In this document: positions 11,642-23,464 of the stretch, piece after piece | Layout of the letters: each line of letters opens with the position of its first letter | How positions within the stretch are numbered: the first letter of the stretch is position 1 | Assembly: GCA_032622095.1 (NCBI GenBank) | Contig: CP136067.1 | Span: 135,847,990 to 135,911,989 of the forward strand | DNA from: Siphonodentalium dalli | Taxonomy: Eukaryota; Mollusca; Scaphopoda; Gadilida; Siphonodentaliidae | DNA length: 64,000 bases | Direction of reading: 5' to 3' | The notes under the pieces: generated by a model | Databases searched by the model: none | Told to the model about the DNA's origin: nothing | The model's input: the letters and a program-made list of their open reading frames with translations, nothing else | Program-made: the position numbers and the translations under genes

Positions 11642-11940
11642 TATTTGCAGACTTGCCCACCCATCAATGGACTCATGGGTGCGATCGAATTATTTCCGAG
11701 TGTAGGAAACGTAATAATTGTAGTTTTTTGTGTCAAATCGGATGGATCAACTTTAAGACACAACAATACCCTAGCCCTCTCGACATCTCCACATTTTAGA
11801 GTCTCGTATATAGTGACGCTGAAGGGATCATTGCGCCACATTTTAGGTACCCAGCTATGCGAACAGGTGTTTTTGGGTACCATAGCTTGACCTTTGTTGT
11901 ATCTGCAGACAATTTGACACCAAAATTTGCATTCGATTAC
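11642..11940. other. 299-bp block present only in unit B
   Basis: Lies between GACAGACACAC and ATGGCTAGAGTC, which are directly adjacent in unit A (about 7525-7545). No terminal inverted repeats or target duplication are evident, so it may be an insertion in B or a deletion in A. Both strands are open for about 80 codons, but the two frames are simply overlapping and have no family signature. Confidence 0.6.
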
Positions 11941-12150
11941 ATGGCTAGAGTCATCTTTAAAACTTTTATTCCTGCCTCATATTTTCTTTTTATCGGCGTC
12001 ATATAGCTATAGAAAGAAGAACATTTCTATAACAAAAACACACAAATGTCAAACTGGTTATCACCAAAACACTTTCTCTCTCAAAACATGGTATCCAGCA
12101 CACCAAAATGTGGCGACAATGACCCCTTCATCAATAGTGACTGACTTTAA

Positions 12151-12550
12151 CCCTTTACCCAACAGGACGCCCCTGTGCCAATGCATTCTCTTATATATGC
12201 GATTCGACCATAGGTCGCCTCGCATATATAAGAGAATGCATTGGCTTAACACATTAAAAATTATAAAATTGTTAAAGAATGTAAGAAAAAATGGTAAAAA
12301 GTGTTAAAAAAAGATTTGTTTAGGCCAATGCATTCTCTTATATATGCGAGGCGACCTATGGTCGACTCGCATATATAAGAGAATGCATTGGCACAGGGCA
12401 TAACTGTAACTATCACAATGTGGTCAATGTCGTCAATGAGCCGGTTCCAATTATATCCATATTTGTATGGTTTTATTGAGACAGACCCAAGATAATTTAG
12501 GCTGTTGCAGCTTTATTTGGCCGTTTTTGGCCGGTTTGTTGGGTAAAGGG
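12151..12550 (+). mobile_element. piggyBac-type MITE, CCCTTTACCCAACA family (in unit B)
   Basis: The unit-B counterpart of 7735-8139, flanked by TTAA at 12147-12150 and 12551-12554. Both internal hairpin modules are intact here (12177-12245 and 12323-12392) and are inverted copies of one another. Their arms read CCAATGCATTCTCTTATAT and their small palindromic centre is TCGACCATAGGTCG. Confidence 0.85.
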
Positions 12551-13807
12551 TTAAAAGATGCACTCTCCGCTTCGACACAATAAAACCACCATCTATACAT
12601 TTTCTGTATCAGACATTTATTAGATCGGACACATAAGCCCATTAGTATTGGGTTTTGTTGGCCATAATATTGACTTTCAAAATTAAAGAGGAATATTTTA
12701 AAATATTTGTGGGCCTGGTAAAAATCACATTGATCGTCTCTTATAAAGAGCGTCGATTCTTCCGCCCGTGTACAGAATTGGTAGACAGCAAAGAGCGTTC
12801 ATACTTAGGGTATTTTGTAGTATTTTTGCAACATAAAACTGATGATGTTTATGTATATTCTCGCTATGCACGTGCCATACGAATGGTGTTGATTGCATGT
12901 ATTTTTCATTTTGCTTTTGCCGGATATATAAGCTGAATATTTACGTAGAATATTTGAAAAAAATTGGTGTCAGATCGGACACGTATCTCATAAAAGTGAT
13001 ACACTTAGAGAACATTGTGCCCCTCCTAGTTGAATGTGCATTTTCGACACTATTATATTATATTAAACAAGCAGCTGACACCTAAGCAGTTGCACGTTAT
13101 GTCAGATTTACTGGTGGAGGAAAGACCGCGGAGCGTGTTAATTTAATTGGTAAATAACCTCCCAGCACGTAAAAGTCAAATAGTTGTATTGCATATAAAT
13201 GGATATCAATACATTTATTGCATATACAAATTTTAAACTTTCCAAAAACAATTCAATTGAGTTAAGGTCCCTAGAGGATGGAGGGCGTAACAGATGCTCG
13301 CGTACCAGCGTCAACACACCCATGGGTGACTCAGGATTATTCCGGTATCCACGATTCACTACATTTTCACCAACTAGATGGGGTCATTACTATAGTGTAT
13401 TCATAATGTGAACGGTATATATATAGCAGGTACCGACCCCGCAAAAAACTGAGAAACATGACCGGATATGCGAATCAGCTATTTGTTTGTTTGTTTGTTT
13501 TTTTAAACATATTTTATTGTATATCAATTATATACATGGGGATTGGGACACAAGTTTTGTCAACTTAGTGATGCCCATCTCCCGCACAAAAGGTATAACA
13601 TAACATTTAAACAAGATGGCAGGATGAAATTGTGAATATTTAAGAGGGAAACAGATGTGAATATTTGTACAGAGTGTGCTATGAGTGGAGTTTTATTGTG
13701 TCCAGTTTTACCCTCACGTTGTCTTAAGTTGTGTCTAAATTTAAATTTAAATTTTTAATTGTTTTCAATGACAGGTTGACATAACAGAGAAAAATATATG
13801 ATCGAAG

Positions 13808-16637
13808 TTACCCAAAACGTTTAGTTGCATTAATGTAGGACTGTGTAATATGAAATAGCAATATATTTCTTCTGTGGTCATTTTCAGAGATTCCACAGAG
13901 AAGATGCTTAATATTTTCTATATGAAAGTTATTTGTTTCAAGTTTGTGGTAAAATATTCTTCTCTGATTGGTGAACAATGGACAGTGGAAGAAGAAATGA
14001 CTAGCATCCTCCTTCGGAAAACCACATTGACAATTAGGACTATCAGCTATGTGATTATTTTGCATGTCACTCTTTAAGTCGCTACAATAGTTTCGGAGTT
14101 TACAATGGTTGACACTAACATTCCGATGACCTGTTCTATAAAGTGGATAGGGTTTTGGAGCAGGGGCGATTATGTTTAAAGGTACGGTTGGCCTTGGCGG
14201 TGGGTATCCTGTGAAAATATTTCCACCCGTCAAAAACCGCCACAAACAGAAAGAACAACAAAATGTAGACAGACTTTGTCCGTATACAAATAAGAAACAT
14301 CGCATAAACAGTATGTTGTTGTCATATTTTTGACCATTGTTATGTAAACAAAACCATAAAAAGTTACTTTTCTGGTGTTTAGTTTATATTATGATGGTAA
14401 ACATAAAGAGCGTTCTTTGTGGGTGAATTCCTGATATGGAACCAATAAAGAGCGTTTATATCATTTGTGTTTGATTAGCCAGCAGCATTGTGCTATCTTC
14501 TGTAACACAATCAGGCTCTTGCTTAGGTAAAATATAGTAAATCTTTATGATAACATGCTGTTTACGCGATGGTCATGGTATATATGAACGAAACTGTATG
14601 CGTTTTAATGTTTTTCTGTTCACGGTGATTGGAACAAATATGAATATTTTCGACAACTAAGGCCTCACGGGCCTTTAAGTGAGTTTTAAAATCGGATATA
14701 TTTTCAGAATCTATGACAAACGAAGGGAGCTTATCCCACTCATGAGTTGTGTTTAGGAAGAATGATTTCCTATAATGTGCTGTTGTCCAGCGGTACGAGT
14801 AGAAAAAACGCGGTTGTCTAAAGTTGTACCGGTTGTTTGATACATGTGCCGCCCGGGCTGGTAGAAGAAGGGTGAGATATTCTGGAGTTTCTTCGTTAGT
14901 TATTTTAACAAGTGTTTGTAGGTGGTGTTTCTCCCTGCGCTCCCTAAGGTTGGACCACCCCACTTCGAGTAAAACATTTGTATTGGAGACAGAGCGGGTT
15001 AACCCGGTCACTATTCTGGCGGCGTCCACGTGTATACGTTCAAGTTTGTCCATCCAGTATTGTGGTGCACAGTCCCAAACTACATCTGCATAATCCATTA
15101 TTGGCTGAACGTAAGTTTTGTAAAAAATTTCGAACGTGTTTGCACTTAAGCTCTATTTGAATCTTCTTAGTTGTGAGATGCGGGACGAAACTCTCTTAAT
15201 TATATTATTAATGTGATCGTTCCAGTCTAAATTTGATTGAATTTCAACTCCAAGGTGTGTAGGTGACGTTTCGAAAGAGATGTTTTGGTCTTGGAATACA
15301 AGTGTGGGGTTCGTTTGTTTGCCCGATAACGAGAAAAATATTGCTTTGGTTTTCGATGGATTGAAATTTACCAGCCATTTTCGCGCCCAATTTGATATTG
15401 ATTCTAGGTCTTGATTTAGATCGAATTCAAGGATGGTCAGGTCGTAATGAGATGCGATAATGCATGTGTCGTCGGCGTACATTCTAGTTGTTGAGATAAG
15501 GTTATCCGGGAGATCATTTATGTAGGATAGGAACAGAAGAGGTCCGAGTATTGACCCTTGAGGCACTCCAGCGGGGACCAATTCGAACTCGGAGTATGTA
15601 TTATTCACCAAGACTCTTTGTTGTCTGTTAAAAAGATAGTCCTCCAACCATATGGACAGCTGACCAGAAATTCCGTACTTGTCTAATTTATGTATCAAAC
15701 CCTTATGCCAGACCCTCTCGAACGCCTTTGAGATATCACAAAAAATAGCACAGGTGAGCAAGTTGTTGTCGAGGCTCTGACATAAGTTATGATACATATC
15801 CAGAAGTTGATATGTTGTATTATGTCCTTCAGTAAAGCCGGATTGGTGTCGATATAGGAGGCAGTTCTCGTCGAAGAATACATTAATATATTTGAGTACC
15901 GTTTTTTTCGAAAACTTTTCCAAGGATAGGTAGAAGTGAAATTGGGCGATAATTTAAACAGTCCGCGGGATCTCCTTTTTTAAATATAGGTATTACGTTA
16001 GCTTTCTTCCAGTTCGACGGAAATTTGCCCATATTTAGCAATTTCTTGAAGAGTAATAGAAGCGGAGTGGCAACAGCAGTTGCCGCTCCTTTCAACATTT
16101 TAGCATTAATTCCATCGTAGCCCTGAGCTTTATTTGTTTTGAGGTTTTCGATTACTGTAACAATATCTGCGTGTGAAATGGGAATATCAGTGAGTTTATT
16201 GCCGCACCTGAGAGGAAAATCTGGTAGTTGATGTCCTTTATCGTTTATAGATGAATTTTGGATAAAGTTTGCGTTCAGAAGTCTAGCTTTATCGATGTCA
16301 TTGCTGGCGTATGAAACTCCATTTGCTATGACTTCGCCGTTAGCCGAATAAAGTGGTGGTATTTTGTTTGTTTTCTTCTTATTCAAAAGGTAATTGATGA
16401 TTTGCCAAAAATCTCTAGATGATGGCGAGTCATTAACTCTTTCATCGAGATGTTCTTAGAATTTTGCTTTCTCATGTTTTTTCATGTTGTTTACTCTATT
16501 TCGTGATTTTTTGTATTTTTTCCAGTTTAGATCGGTACTACGTTTGAGTGCAATCGATCTGAATCTATTGCGTTTCCGTAGCTCGCGACGAATTTCTGAG
16601 TTGAACCAGATTTTGTCTTTAGTTCGAATAGTGACTG
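13808..16637 (-). pseudogene. LINE ORF2 remnant: reverse transcriptase and Cys-His C-terminus, broken
   Basis: On the minus strand, 16637-16456 encodes a pre-RT segment (KIWFNSEIRRELRKRNR) that ends in an in-frame TAA; the frame resumes after it through 15883. This part includes PSNWKKANVIPIFKKGD and NYRPISLLP. A frameshift in the T-rich tract near 15900-15910 moves the frame. The stretch 15923-15153 then carries SGFTEGHNT, FCDISKAFERVWH, AGVPQGSILGPLLFL and the catalytic MYADDT. The frame continues at 15098-14680 (WDCAPQYW, LERIHVDAARIVTG). After the MITE, 14175-13808 carries a CxC...H...C zinc-like box (CQCGFPKEDASHFFFHCP). It lacks the endonuclease, has a stop, a frameshift and an insertion, and cannot be active. 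Confidence 0.88.
14180..14674 (+). mobile_element. TTAA-flanked MITE, AGGYACG family, copy 2, nested in the LINE
   Basis: Flanked by TTAA at 14176-14179 and 14675-14678. The LINE reading frame is continuous if the element and one TTAA are removed, which is direct evidence that TTAA is the target duplication. The body matches 1186-1679 closely, including AAAGAGCG words at 14405 and 14447. Confidence 0.92.
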
Positions 16638-17556
16638 TCGAATCAGCTATATGGCTGGTGACCGGATTACTTCTTGGATGCCATTCCAAAATTCAGTACC
16701 TGATAAATCTGCTTCTTCTGAGAGTGGATAATATCATCAAAACCTGGTGTATCTTCAACCCACATTCCGGATCCAGATTCGGTCAAAAATATTCCTTTTC
16801 CCGGATTCAACCCACCTTTAAACATGGTCTATTATTGATTTGAGGGATGTACAGGCAATATAAGCAGACGACAGATAAATAAAAGTAAAGAAGGAGTCCT
16901 ATTTATTGAGGGAAATTAACTTATCTCTGAACATTTCCTATGGGATAACTACTCGTCAATAATGCTTTAGTATAGCAAAGAGCGTTCATAATTAGGGTCT
17001 TTTGTAGTATTTTTGCAACACAAAACTGATGATGTTTATGTATATTCTCGCTATATATGCACATGTCATACGAATGGTGTTGATTGCATGTATTTGCTTT
17101 TGCCTGATATATAAGGTCGGAATATTTGGACTAATTTGGATAAATAAAAGTAAAGAAGGGGTCCTATTTATTGAGGGAAATTAACTTATTTCTGAACATT
17201 TCCTATGGGATAACTACTCGTCAATAATGATTTAGTATAGCAAGGGTTAAACTTATTATCTGAACATTTCCTATGGGATAACTACTCGTCAATAATGCTT
17301 TAGTATAGCAAGGGTTAAGTTTATATAAACAAATGTATTTGGGAGCGGAGAAAGTTGTAAGTTGCAAAACTTGTTTCCAAATCCCGTTCTAAATTAATTT
17401 ACAATAAAATATGTTTAAAGTAAAAAATAAAAATAAATAAAGAGCGTTTATATAGACTATGTGCAAAGATTTGAAATACGTGTACAAAAACGTCAGCCTT
17501 GATAATTATATGGCCCTTTGAACCACCACGGGGTGGGCCAATTTTGTTACTATAAA

Positions 17557-17884
17557 TAGCTCTTCGTTCAAACGCATGGATGGGTCCTTTATAATTTGGT
17601 GACAACATGATCTAACAGTATCTTTTCCAAGAAAATTAACCAAGCTTGCTCCAGTTATTTTCTCCGGATTTTGAATGAATTAGTTTGAAGCATGGAAATA
17701 CAGCTTGCTTATGACAAATAGCTTCTGAACAAAATTCCACTGCATGTTGAGTAAATATGTTCACTGACGATGATGATAGTCGTGCTGGTGTCATGATGAT
17801 GGTGAGTATACGTATGATAATGCTGCTGATAATGAACATGATGAATTTGTTGTACAAGTCACTATAAGTATTTGTACTCAATCA
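17557..17884. other. Spacer after the tandem duplication
   Basis: I see no gene or named repeat. The DNA is AT-rich with a short GATGATG-type patch near 17766-17800. Confidence 0.4.
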
Positions 17885-20340
17885 GCTTGATCTAACAGAG
17901 GATCTCAGTTGGGATGCCCAACTTAGAATTTTCAACTGCGCCGGACCCATTGAACAAGACTCAAAATCTCAAGTATGGGATATTCCAGTATTACTTCATC
18001 GGGTTGGAATTTTCCATCTGATAACTCAACGATCAAACAGTCAGAACAATTTAAAACCCCTTTTCGGTCTAATATTTTGTTGTGGCAATCATGGATTGTC
18101 CGACTGTTTTGAACATTTTGACAAAAGTTGCGACGAGACGCCCCAACCCTTTACCGGCATGTCCATGTTGGAAGACTGTTCACATATTCCACCTCTGTAT
18201 CACGGGTTCTTACTTAGATTACGTGTTTGATAACATATTACGCTATTTTTAATCTCATTGGAATCGCTGTCCGAGCATGAAACCCTAATGAATGAAAACA
18301 CGCGTTTTATGACTTAATTACATAAATTAGACGAGATGAGTTGAAACCGTACCCCCCGTAACAGATACCAACAAGCTGGTCAACCTGCTCACTAAAATGC
18401 GGAACTACCATCAAACGAAACGAACTGAGTCGAATTTACACCGTCTCTAAATGATATTTTCCCCTTGAAGTAGTTTGACAATGTTGCTTGCTTGTGGAAA
18501 ATAGTTTCTGAAAAAATATCCGCTTTTATCAGTGATGCAATAGTAGTCAGGGGCGTGACCATAGCGCCTAGGTTGAGGGTTACCAACAGAAATGTCCAAT
18601 TATACACATTCTTGAACAGGACCCAAAATTCCAAGGCACCCCTTGGTAGGGACTGGAGACAGGGGTGGGAGTGGGGTGGTGTGGGGTTGGAGTGAGTGGC
18701 TATGTATATGCCTTTTCAACTTTGGTCAAAATTTTCAACAGTTGAAAATTTCATGCCTGACACAGCATTTATTGGAAATTTTACACCACACATATGTTGT
18801 AATTATTCTCATTGTTTGATCTCCCAACAGATAATTAATGGGAAGTTTGTTGTTTTTAGACCAACAGTAGCATATTTTCTACTTTTAGTAAAAAGTTTAG
18901 ACTGGAATTGCTATATGTTGGACATTTTCCAACATTACGAGTTATCAGATTGGAAATTTCCAACAATTGGAAAGATTGAGATACTAGTCTGAACAGGGGA
19001 TGGTTGGATACAAAATTTGTGGTGAGACGCCCCATTCCCATATCGACACGTCCCTGTTTGTGGTGAGACGCCCCATTCCCATATCGACACGTCCCTGTTT
19101 GTGGTGAGACGCCCCATTCCCATATCGACACGTCCCTGTTTGTGGTGAGACGCCCCATTCCCATATCGACACGTCCCTGGGAAGACAATTAACCGATTCC
19201 ATCCTCTACATCAAGGGTTCTTAGATTATAATAAGTTTGATAACACATTACGTTATTTTAATCTAATTGGAATCGCTGTCCGAGCATGAAACACTAATGA
19301 ATGAGAACACGCGTTTTATGACTTAATTACATAAATTAGGCGTGATGAGTTGAAACCGTATCCCCCGTAACAGATACCAACAAGGTGGACAACCGGCTCC
19401 CTAAAATGCGGAACCAACATCAAACGAATCGAACCGAGTGAAAATTACACGGTCTCTAAATGATATGTTCCCCTTGAATTAGTTTGACAATGTTGCTTGC
19501 TTATGGAAAATAGTTTCAGAAAAAAATCCACTTTTACCAGTGATGCAATAGTAGTCAGGGACGTGACTTTATAGGATCTGAATGGAGCGTTACCAACTTA
19601 AATGTCCAACTATACACCTCCTTCAACAGGACCAAAATCCCAAGTCCGGAACAAATGCATTTTAACCCCTTGGCAGGAACGTGGCCACAGGGGGTTGGAG
19701 TGGGGGTGGCGTATGGTGTGTATACCCCCACAACTTAGGTAAACATTTTCAACAGTTGGGAATCTCATCCTCACTAAACATTTGTTGGAAATTTTACACC
19801 TCATTATTTGATCTTCAACAGACAATTAGTGGGGATTTTGTTGTTTTTAGACCAACATTAGCATATTTTTCAACTTTTAGTAAAAAAAATTTGGACTGAA
19901 ATTGCTATCAGTTGGACAATTTCCAACATCAGGAGGTATCAGATTGGACATTTCCAACAATTGGAAAGTTTGTGATCATTCCAACGCAGCGGATGGTTGG
20001 ATGCAACAGTTGTGTTAGACGCCCCAACCCCTGCCGGAAGACAATTCACCGATTCTACCCTCTATATCACCAGTTCTTAGATTACGGGTTTGATAAAATA
20101 TTACGCTATTTTTAATCTCATTGGAATCGCTGTCCGAGCATGAAACACTAATGAATGAGAACACGCGTTTTATGACTTAATTACATAAATTAGACGTGAT
20201 GGGTTGAAACCGTATCCCCCGTAACAGATACCAACAAGGTGGTCAACCTGCTCCCTAAAATGCGGAACAAACATCAAACGAAACGAACCGAGTCGAATTT
20301 ACACCGTCCCTAAATGAGATGTTTCCCCGCTGTTGTCTGT
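17885..20340 (+). repeat. Three-copy direct repeat (about 1.0 and 0.85 kb period)
   Basis: The block beginning GAATCGCTGTCCGAGCATGA recurs at about 18261, 19270 and 20124. Each copy is followed by the same order of words: ACACGCGTTTTATGACTTAA, CCCCCGTAACAGATACCAAC and AAATGCGGAAC. Between them are GTTGGAAATTTCCAAC-rich stretches and GAGACGCCCCA, which also mark the hAT-like elements of this window. The unit is therefore probably derived from such an element and then tandemly multiplied. No gene is seen. Confidence 0.75.
19016..19180 (+). repeat. 41-bp minisatellite, 4 copies
   Basis: Four nearly perfect direct copies of a 41-bp unit containing GTGGTGAGACGCCCCATTCC and CATATCGACACGTCCCTG, within the middle copy of the larger triplication. 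Because 41 is not a multiple of three, all three minus-strand frames are open and repeat the same peptide words. This explains three overlapping open frames that are not genes. Confidence 0.9.
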
Positions 20341-20853
20341 GACCACTTCACATAGATCCCGCCTTTATCAGCGATCTCGTTACTTCCCATGGGGGACGGG
20401 TCATCTTTAACAAATTTATTGGCACCAAATGGAAATCCGGTTCCAACGATCTATTTGTCACGGCTGAAATGAGATTTTGTTAAATTAGAACTGTTATAGG
20501 TAATGTGTTTTCTCGATTCCACACTCAATTTTTTACGCAGATAAGGTATTCCCTGAAGCATTCATTGTCTCCGTGATTATTTCTTGAGCCATTGTATTGT
20601 TGTTTTTTTGCACGACTAGCTTATAATAGACTGTATGTCGAATATCCAGAATGGGACGAACTTGGATAGATAATAATTATTGTTGTAAATATTCTTGTAC
20701 GTTATTTGGTCATTGTGTTTCGACATGAACCAACCTCACACTTTCATATGGCGTGTCCCATAATTATGTAAACTATGTTTTGCGCTTCCAAATTAAAGAC
20801 CGCCTCTTAACAGGAAAACAATTTATTTTAGCACTTCTCTCGGTATGGGTTAA
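20341..20853. other. Non-genic spacer
   Basis: AT-rich DNA with no recognisable gene, RNA or repeat. Confidence 0.4.
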
Positions 20854-21218
20854 AGGCACGGACGGCGTTCGTTGCAGAAATATTCATATTTGTTCAAATC
20901 GCCATCAACAGAATGAATGTTAAAATATATATAGTTTTGTTCATATGCCAAACATTATCAGCGCCTAAATAGTATATTTTCGTCAAGACGCACGATGTTG
21001 TAAGTAAACAAGAGCCTGCCCCTGTTACATAAGTTGTGCTTCTGTTTACATAACACAGCGCAATTCTATTGCTTAATGACACAAACATTTGAGCCGTTTT
21101 TTGCTTTTGTTTACATAACAAAGGAAAAAAATTGACAATAACATACTGTTTATGCCATATTTCTGATTGGTATAAGAACAAGGTCTGTCTATATTTTACT
21201 ATTCTTTCTGTTTATGCG
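20854..21218 (-). mobile_element. Decayed, truncated AGGYACG-family MITE
   Basis: Starts after TTAA (20850-20853) with AGGCACGGACGGCG, then follows the reverse orientation of the 1186-1679 family (AATATTCATATTTGTTC, then GTTTTGTTCATATGCC, then ACAAGAGCCTG). It stops at TTTATGCG before TTAA (21219-21222). It lacks about 130 bp of the far end and is clearly diverged from the other three copies. Confidence 0.7.
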
Positions 21219-21470
21219 TTAAGTAGTTGTGGATCTGAATGACACTTTCGTCACGAAAAAAAACATGAATCAGAATCAGGATATTTATTCTCGAATCTCT
21301 AATAATGGAAATAGTTTGATGAATGTACTGGATGGACCCGGCCAGCTTCAACATGCGGCAAAGACTAGTATTCATACATCTTGTGAGTTTTCCTCAACAC
21401 ACAGACACACACGTGGAAACCATTTCTTCTTTATTGCAAGAATGGCTATGATCAACGTAAATAACCCCAA

Positions 21471-22460
21471 CTTGAATGTTTTACTGTTTTGCTAATGACG
21501 TGTAACTGGACAATCAACCAACCGTTTAATCAATCAATCAATCAATCAATTTATTATACTTTTACACCAAATTTGGTCAAGTGTATACATACATAATAAA
21601 GAAACATTATTTATAACAATGTAGTGAAAGGACATGTATTCATACGGTCATTTGTGGTCTTGACACAATATGTCGCACATAATATTGTAGTTATATGCAT
21701 TTGCATCGAGTTTGGTTTTATTCATCTTATTGGGAATTTGCATTCGTCTGGTCGCGTATTCTGTCTAGCAGTTGGTCACTAGGTTGCCATTTTCCCTTTT
21801 TGGCAAGTCCATGTTAGACAAAATGGGCAATTGCTTTTAGTAAGTTCGGTTGTGAGCATGTCATTATTTGTTTAAATTGGGCTATTCCATCTGACTCTTG
21901 GATGTCTTTCGGTAGTTGTTTGAAGAGAGATTTACGTTCGTTTGATAGTAATGAGCAACTTATAATGAGGTGGAATTCGTCGTCTAGTTCGTTGCAATTT
22001 TCACAGATGCGGTATTGTTCGTCGATACCAATAGTGACTTTCGTATTAGCAAGATCAAATATATTAGTATATATCTGGCACGAGTGAAGCAGACACATTG
22101 TATCTCTATCAAACAAATCGTCACTCTAGACCAAATTTGGTCTGCAATGAATCAGAATGTTCCAATATTCCAATTGCTTTAATTGGCTGGGATGGTATTA
22201 ATGATCGGATATGACATGTACCTCAAAAACCTACGTTTTCAGAACTTGTCCTCCAATCCCTTATATTTATGTATTAATACATTATTTATACATGACAATA
22301 AATATGTTTAAATCAAAACCTCCAAAAACTTAAAAATCTTCATGCGCTTTGTGATATATATGTTCCATTCATCGCGTGTACCACTTATTTCAGCAGATGC
22401 CCCGCGCAGCGACATGATTGTCCAATTACACGTCATTAGCAAAACAGTAAAACATTCAAG
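21471..22460. mobile_element. 46-bp inverted repeat enclosing a LINE 3' fragment
   Basis: The left arm at 21471-21516 (CTTGAATGTTTTACTG...GGACAATCA) is the reverse complement of 22415-22460 with one mismatch. The enclosed roughly 900 bp is mostly a LINE 3' end in minus orientation (21531-22135). This could be a foldback element that received a LINE, or an inverted duplication around it. No target duplication was identified. Confidence 0.65.
21531..22135 (-). pseudogene. LINE 3' fragment (ORF2 C-terminal Cys-His box)
   Basis: On the minus strand, the end of an ORF2 reads ...IDEQYRICENCNELDDEFH, then LIISCSLLSNERKSLF, and stops at 21814. The CxxC...H...C box is the LINE C-terminal type also seen at 13808 and 41013. 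It is followed by a non-coding 3' end that terminates in TTGA repeats (read as AATC repeats on the plus strand at 21531-21552), a microsatellite-like tail seen in CR1/L2-like LINEs. The rest of the element is missing. Confidence 0.75.
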
Positions 22461-22464
22461 TGCT

Positions 22465-23015
22465 ACAGCTGTGAATGATATGTCAATGTCATTGTTTTAA
22501 AAATCATTCACGAGACTTTAACCATAAGCTCATCTGACCAATTAGCAGGACAATTAGTGAAGCAGGTTGTATCTTATAATTGGTGTCATGACACGCCAGT
22601 GTGGATTGTAAAGTTCTTCGCTGGTAGTTACAGGAAGTGACGTACAAAGATGTCTTTATGTCCGTATTTGTCGTCTGGGCAGCAGACATGCCACAGAACA
22701 ATGACGCATTCATGGGAAGATAACTTCGGTGGCTTATCACGTTGGTTAAACTGTGTGTGTCATCGCGCAACTTTCGTTCAATCCAAGATGTCGACTCTTA
22801 TCGACGGCCTGCATAAAATGTCTTGCAATGAGACATACATTTATAATTTCAATCTTTTAAAATAATATTAAGATTTTGCCCATTAAAGAGGTGCATGGGG
22901 TGTCATCGTCTGAAAGCAGGAAATTTAGTAGCTATACATGTCGTTCGTATATACATCAACTAGACAATATTTACATTATTTGACCATCAATGGTTTTCTT
23001 GGTCAGACATCATGT
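22465..23015. other. Non-genic spacer
   Basis: No gene or named repeat recognised. The short open frames here lack any signature. Confidence 0.4.
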
Positions 23016-23019
23016 TTTA

Positions 23020-23296
23020 TATATATCATATTTACGGAGGCACCGACTCAGTATGGGTGTTCATTGCTTCAAATGTGCTTGCTTCAGTGAGCGTGAACAA
23101 ATTCTCATTTCTTATCGAAATGGCCATGTATCGATCGAGATGTCACATTGAGAAATCCCTCAACTCAAATCAAAACTTGAAAATTGGTGCCGATTTTCGG
23201 CCATGTCGGGGGTTGAACCCTTGCCAACCTGGTCTAGCCCAGACTGCGATGATCTTATTAACGACAGAACTAATTCCGCGACGCGGACATCCTTAA
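23020..23296 (-). mobile_element. tRNA-SINE-like repeat
   Basis: Read on the minus strand it starts near GTCGCGGAATTAGTTCTGTC (A-box-like) and has GGGTTCAACCCCCG (B-box-like) about 50 nt later. A body follows that contains ATGGCCATTTCGATAAGAAA and AATTTGTTCACGCTCAC. A second copy at 26575-26790 shares the body and part of the head; a partial body is at 23465-23560. The pol III box assignment is inference. Confidence 0.5.
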
Positions 23297-23464
23297 AAAG
23301 GAAGCCCTTTCATCGAGAGTTGGGAAGCGTATCAGTCTGAACGTGGGTTCCAATATTGACACCGAACGGATCTACCATTATATTGAAACAGCACGATCCA
23401 TTTCCTCCAAAATTGTATCTGTGACCATGCAGATACGATTACAGGTACTGGCGTATATAATATA

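Larger units (their letters stand above)
13483..16638 (-). mobile_element. 5'-truncated non-LTR retrotransposon (LINE) with 12-bp target duplication
   Basis: The element runs on the minus strand from about 16638 (5' truncation) to a CAAA-rich tail at 13483-13505, preceded by AATAAAATATG. It is flanked by CGAATCAGCTAT at 13471-13482 and 16639-16650. Unit A at about 10181 has this site once with no insertion. The element carries the 3' part of ORF2: a segment before the RT, the reverse transcriptase and a C-terminal Cys-His box. It is interrupted by a 495-bp MITE (14180-14674). RT motifs resemble the Jockey/CR1/I group; the exact clade is not resolved. Confidence 0.9.
11045..17556 (+). repeat. 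Tandem duplication, unit B
   Basis: Second copy of the unit starting at 6941, ending TTGTTACTATAAA as unit A does. The extra length over unit A is accounted for by the LINE with nested MITE (13483-16638), a 299-bp block (11642-11940), a 49-bp block and about 70 bp of local reduplication near 17229-17300. It lacks the 8675-9838 element. Small substitutions scattered between the units show that the duplication is not an assembly echo. Confidence 0.85.

Noticed and set aside
11641-11890. Overlapping 80-codon frames on both strands in the unit-B-only block
   Set aside because: No domain, no splice structure, and the block is absent from the paired duplicate; openness on both strands looks fortuitous.
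18856-19202. Three overlapping minus-strand frames with a repeated peptide
   Set aside because: The 41-bp minisatellite has a unit not divisible by three, so all frames show the same words; not a repeat protein gene.
23012-23296. 94-codon plus-strand frame
   Set aside because: It lies within the SINE-like repeat, and the second copy (26575-26790) does not keep the frame.
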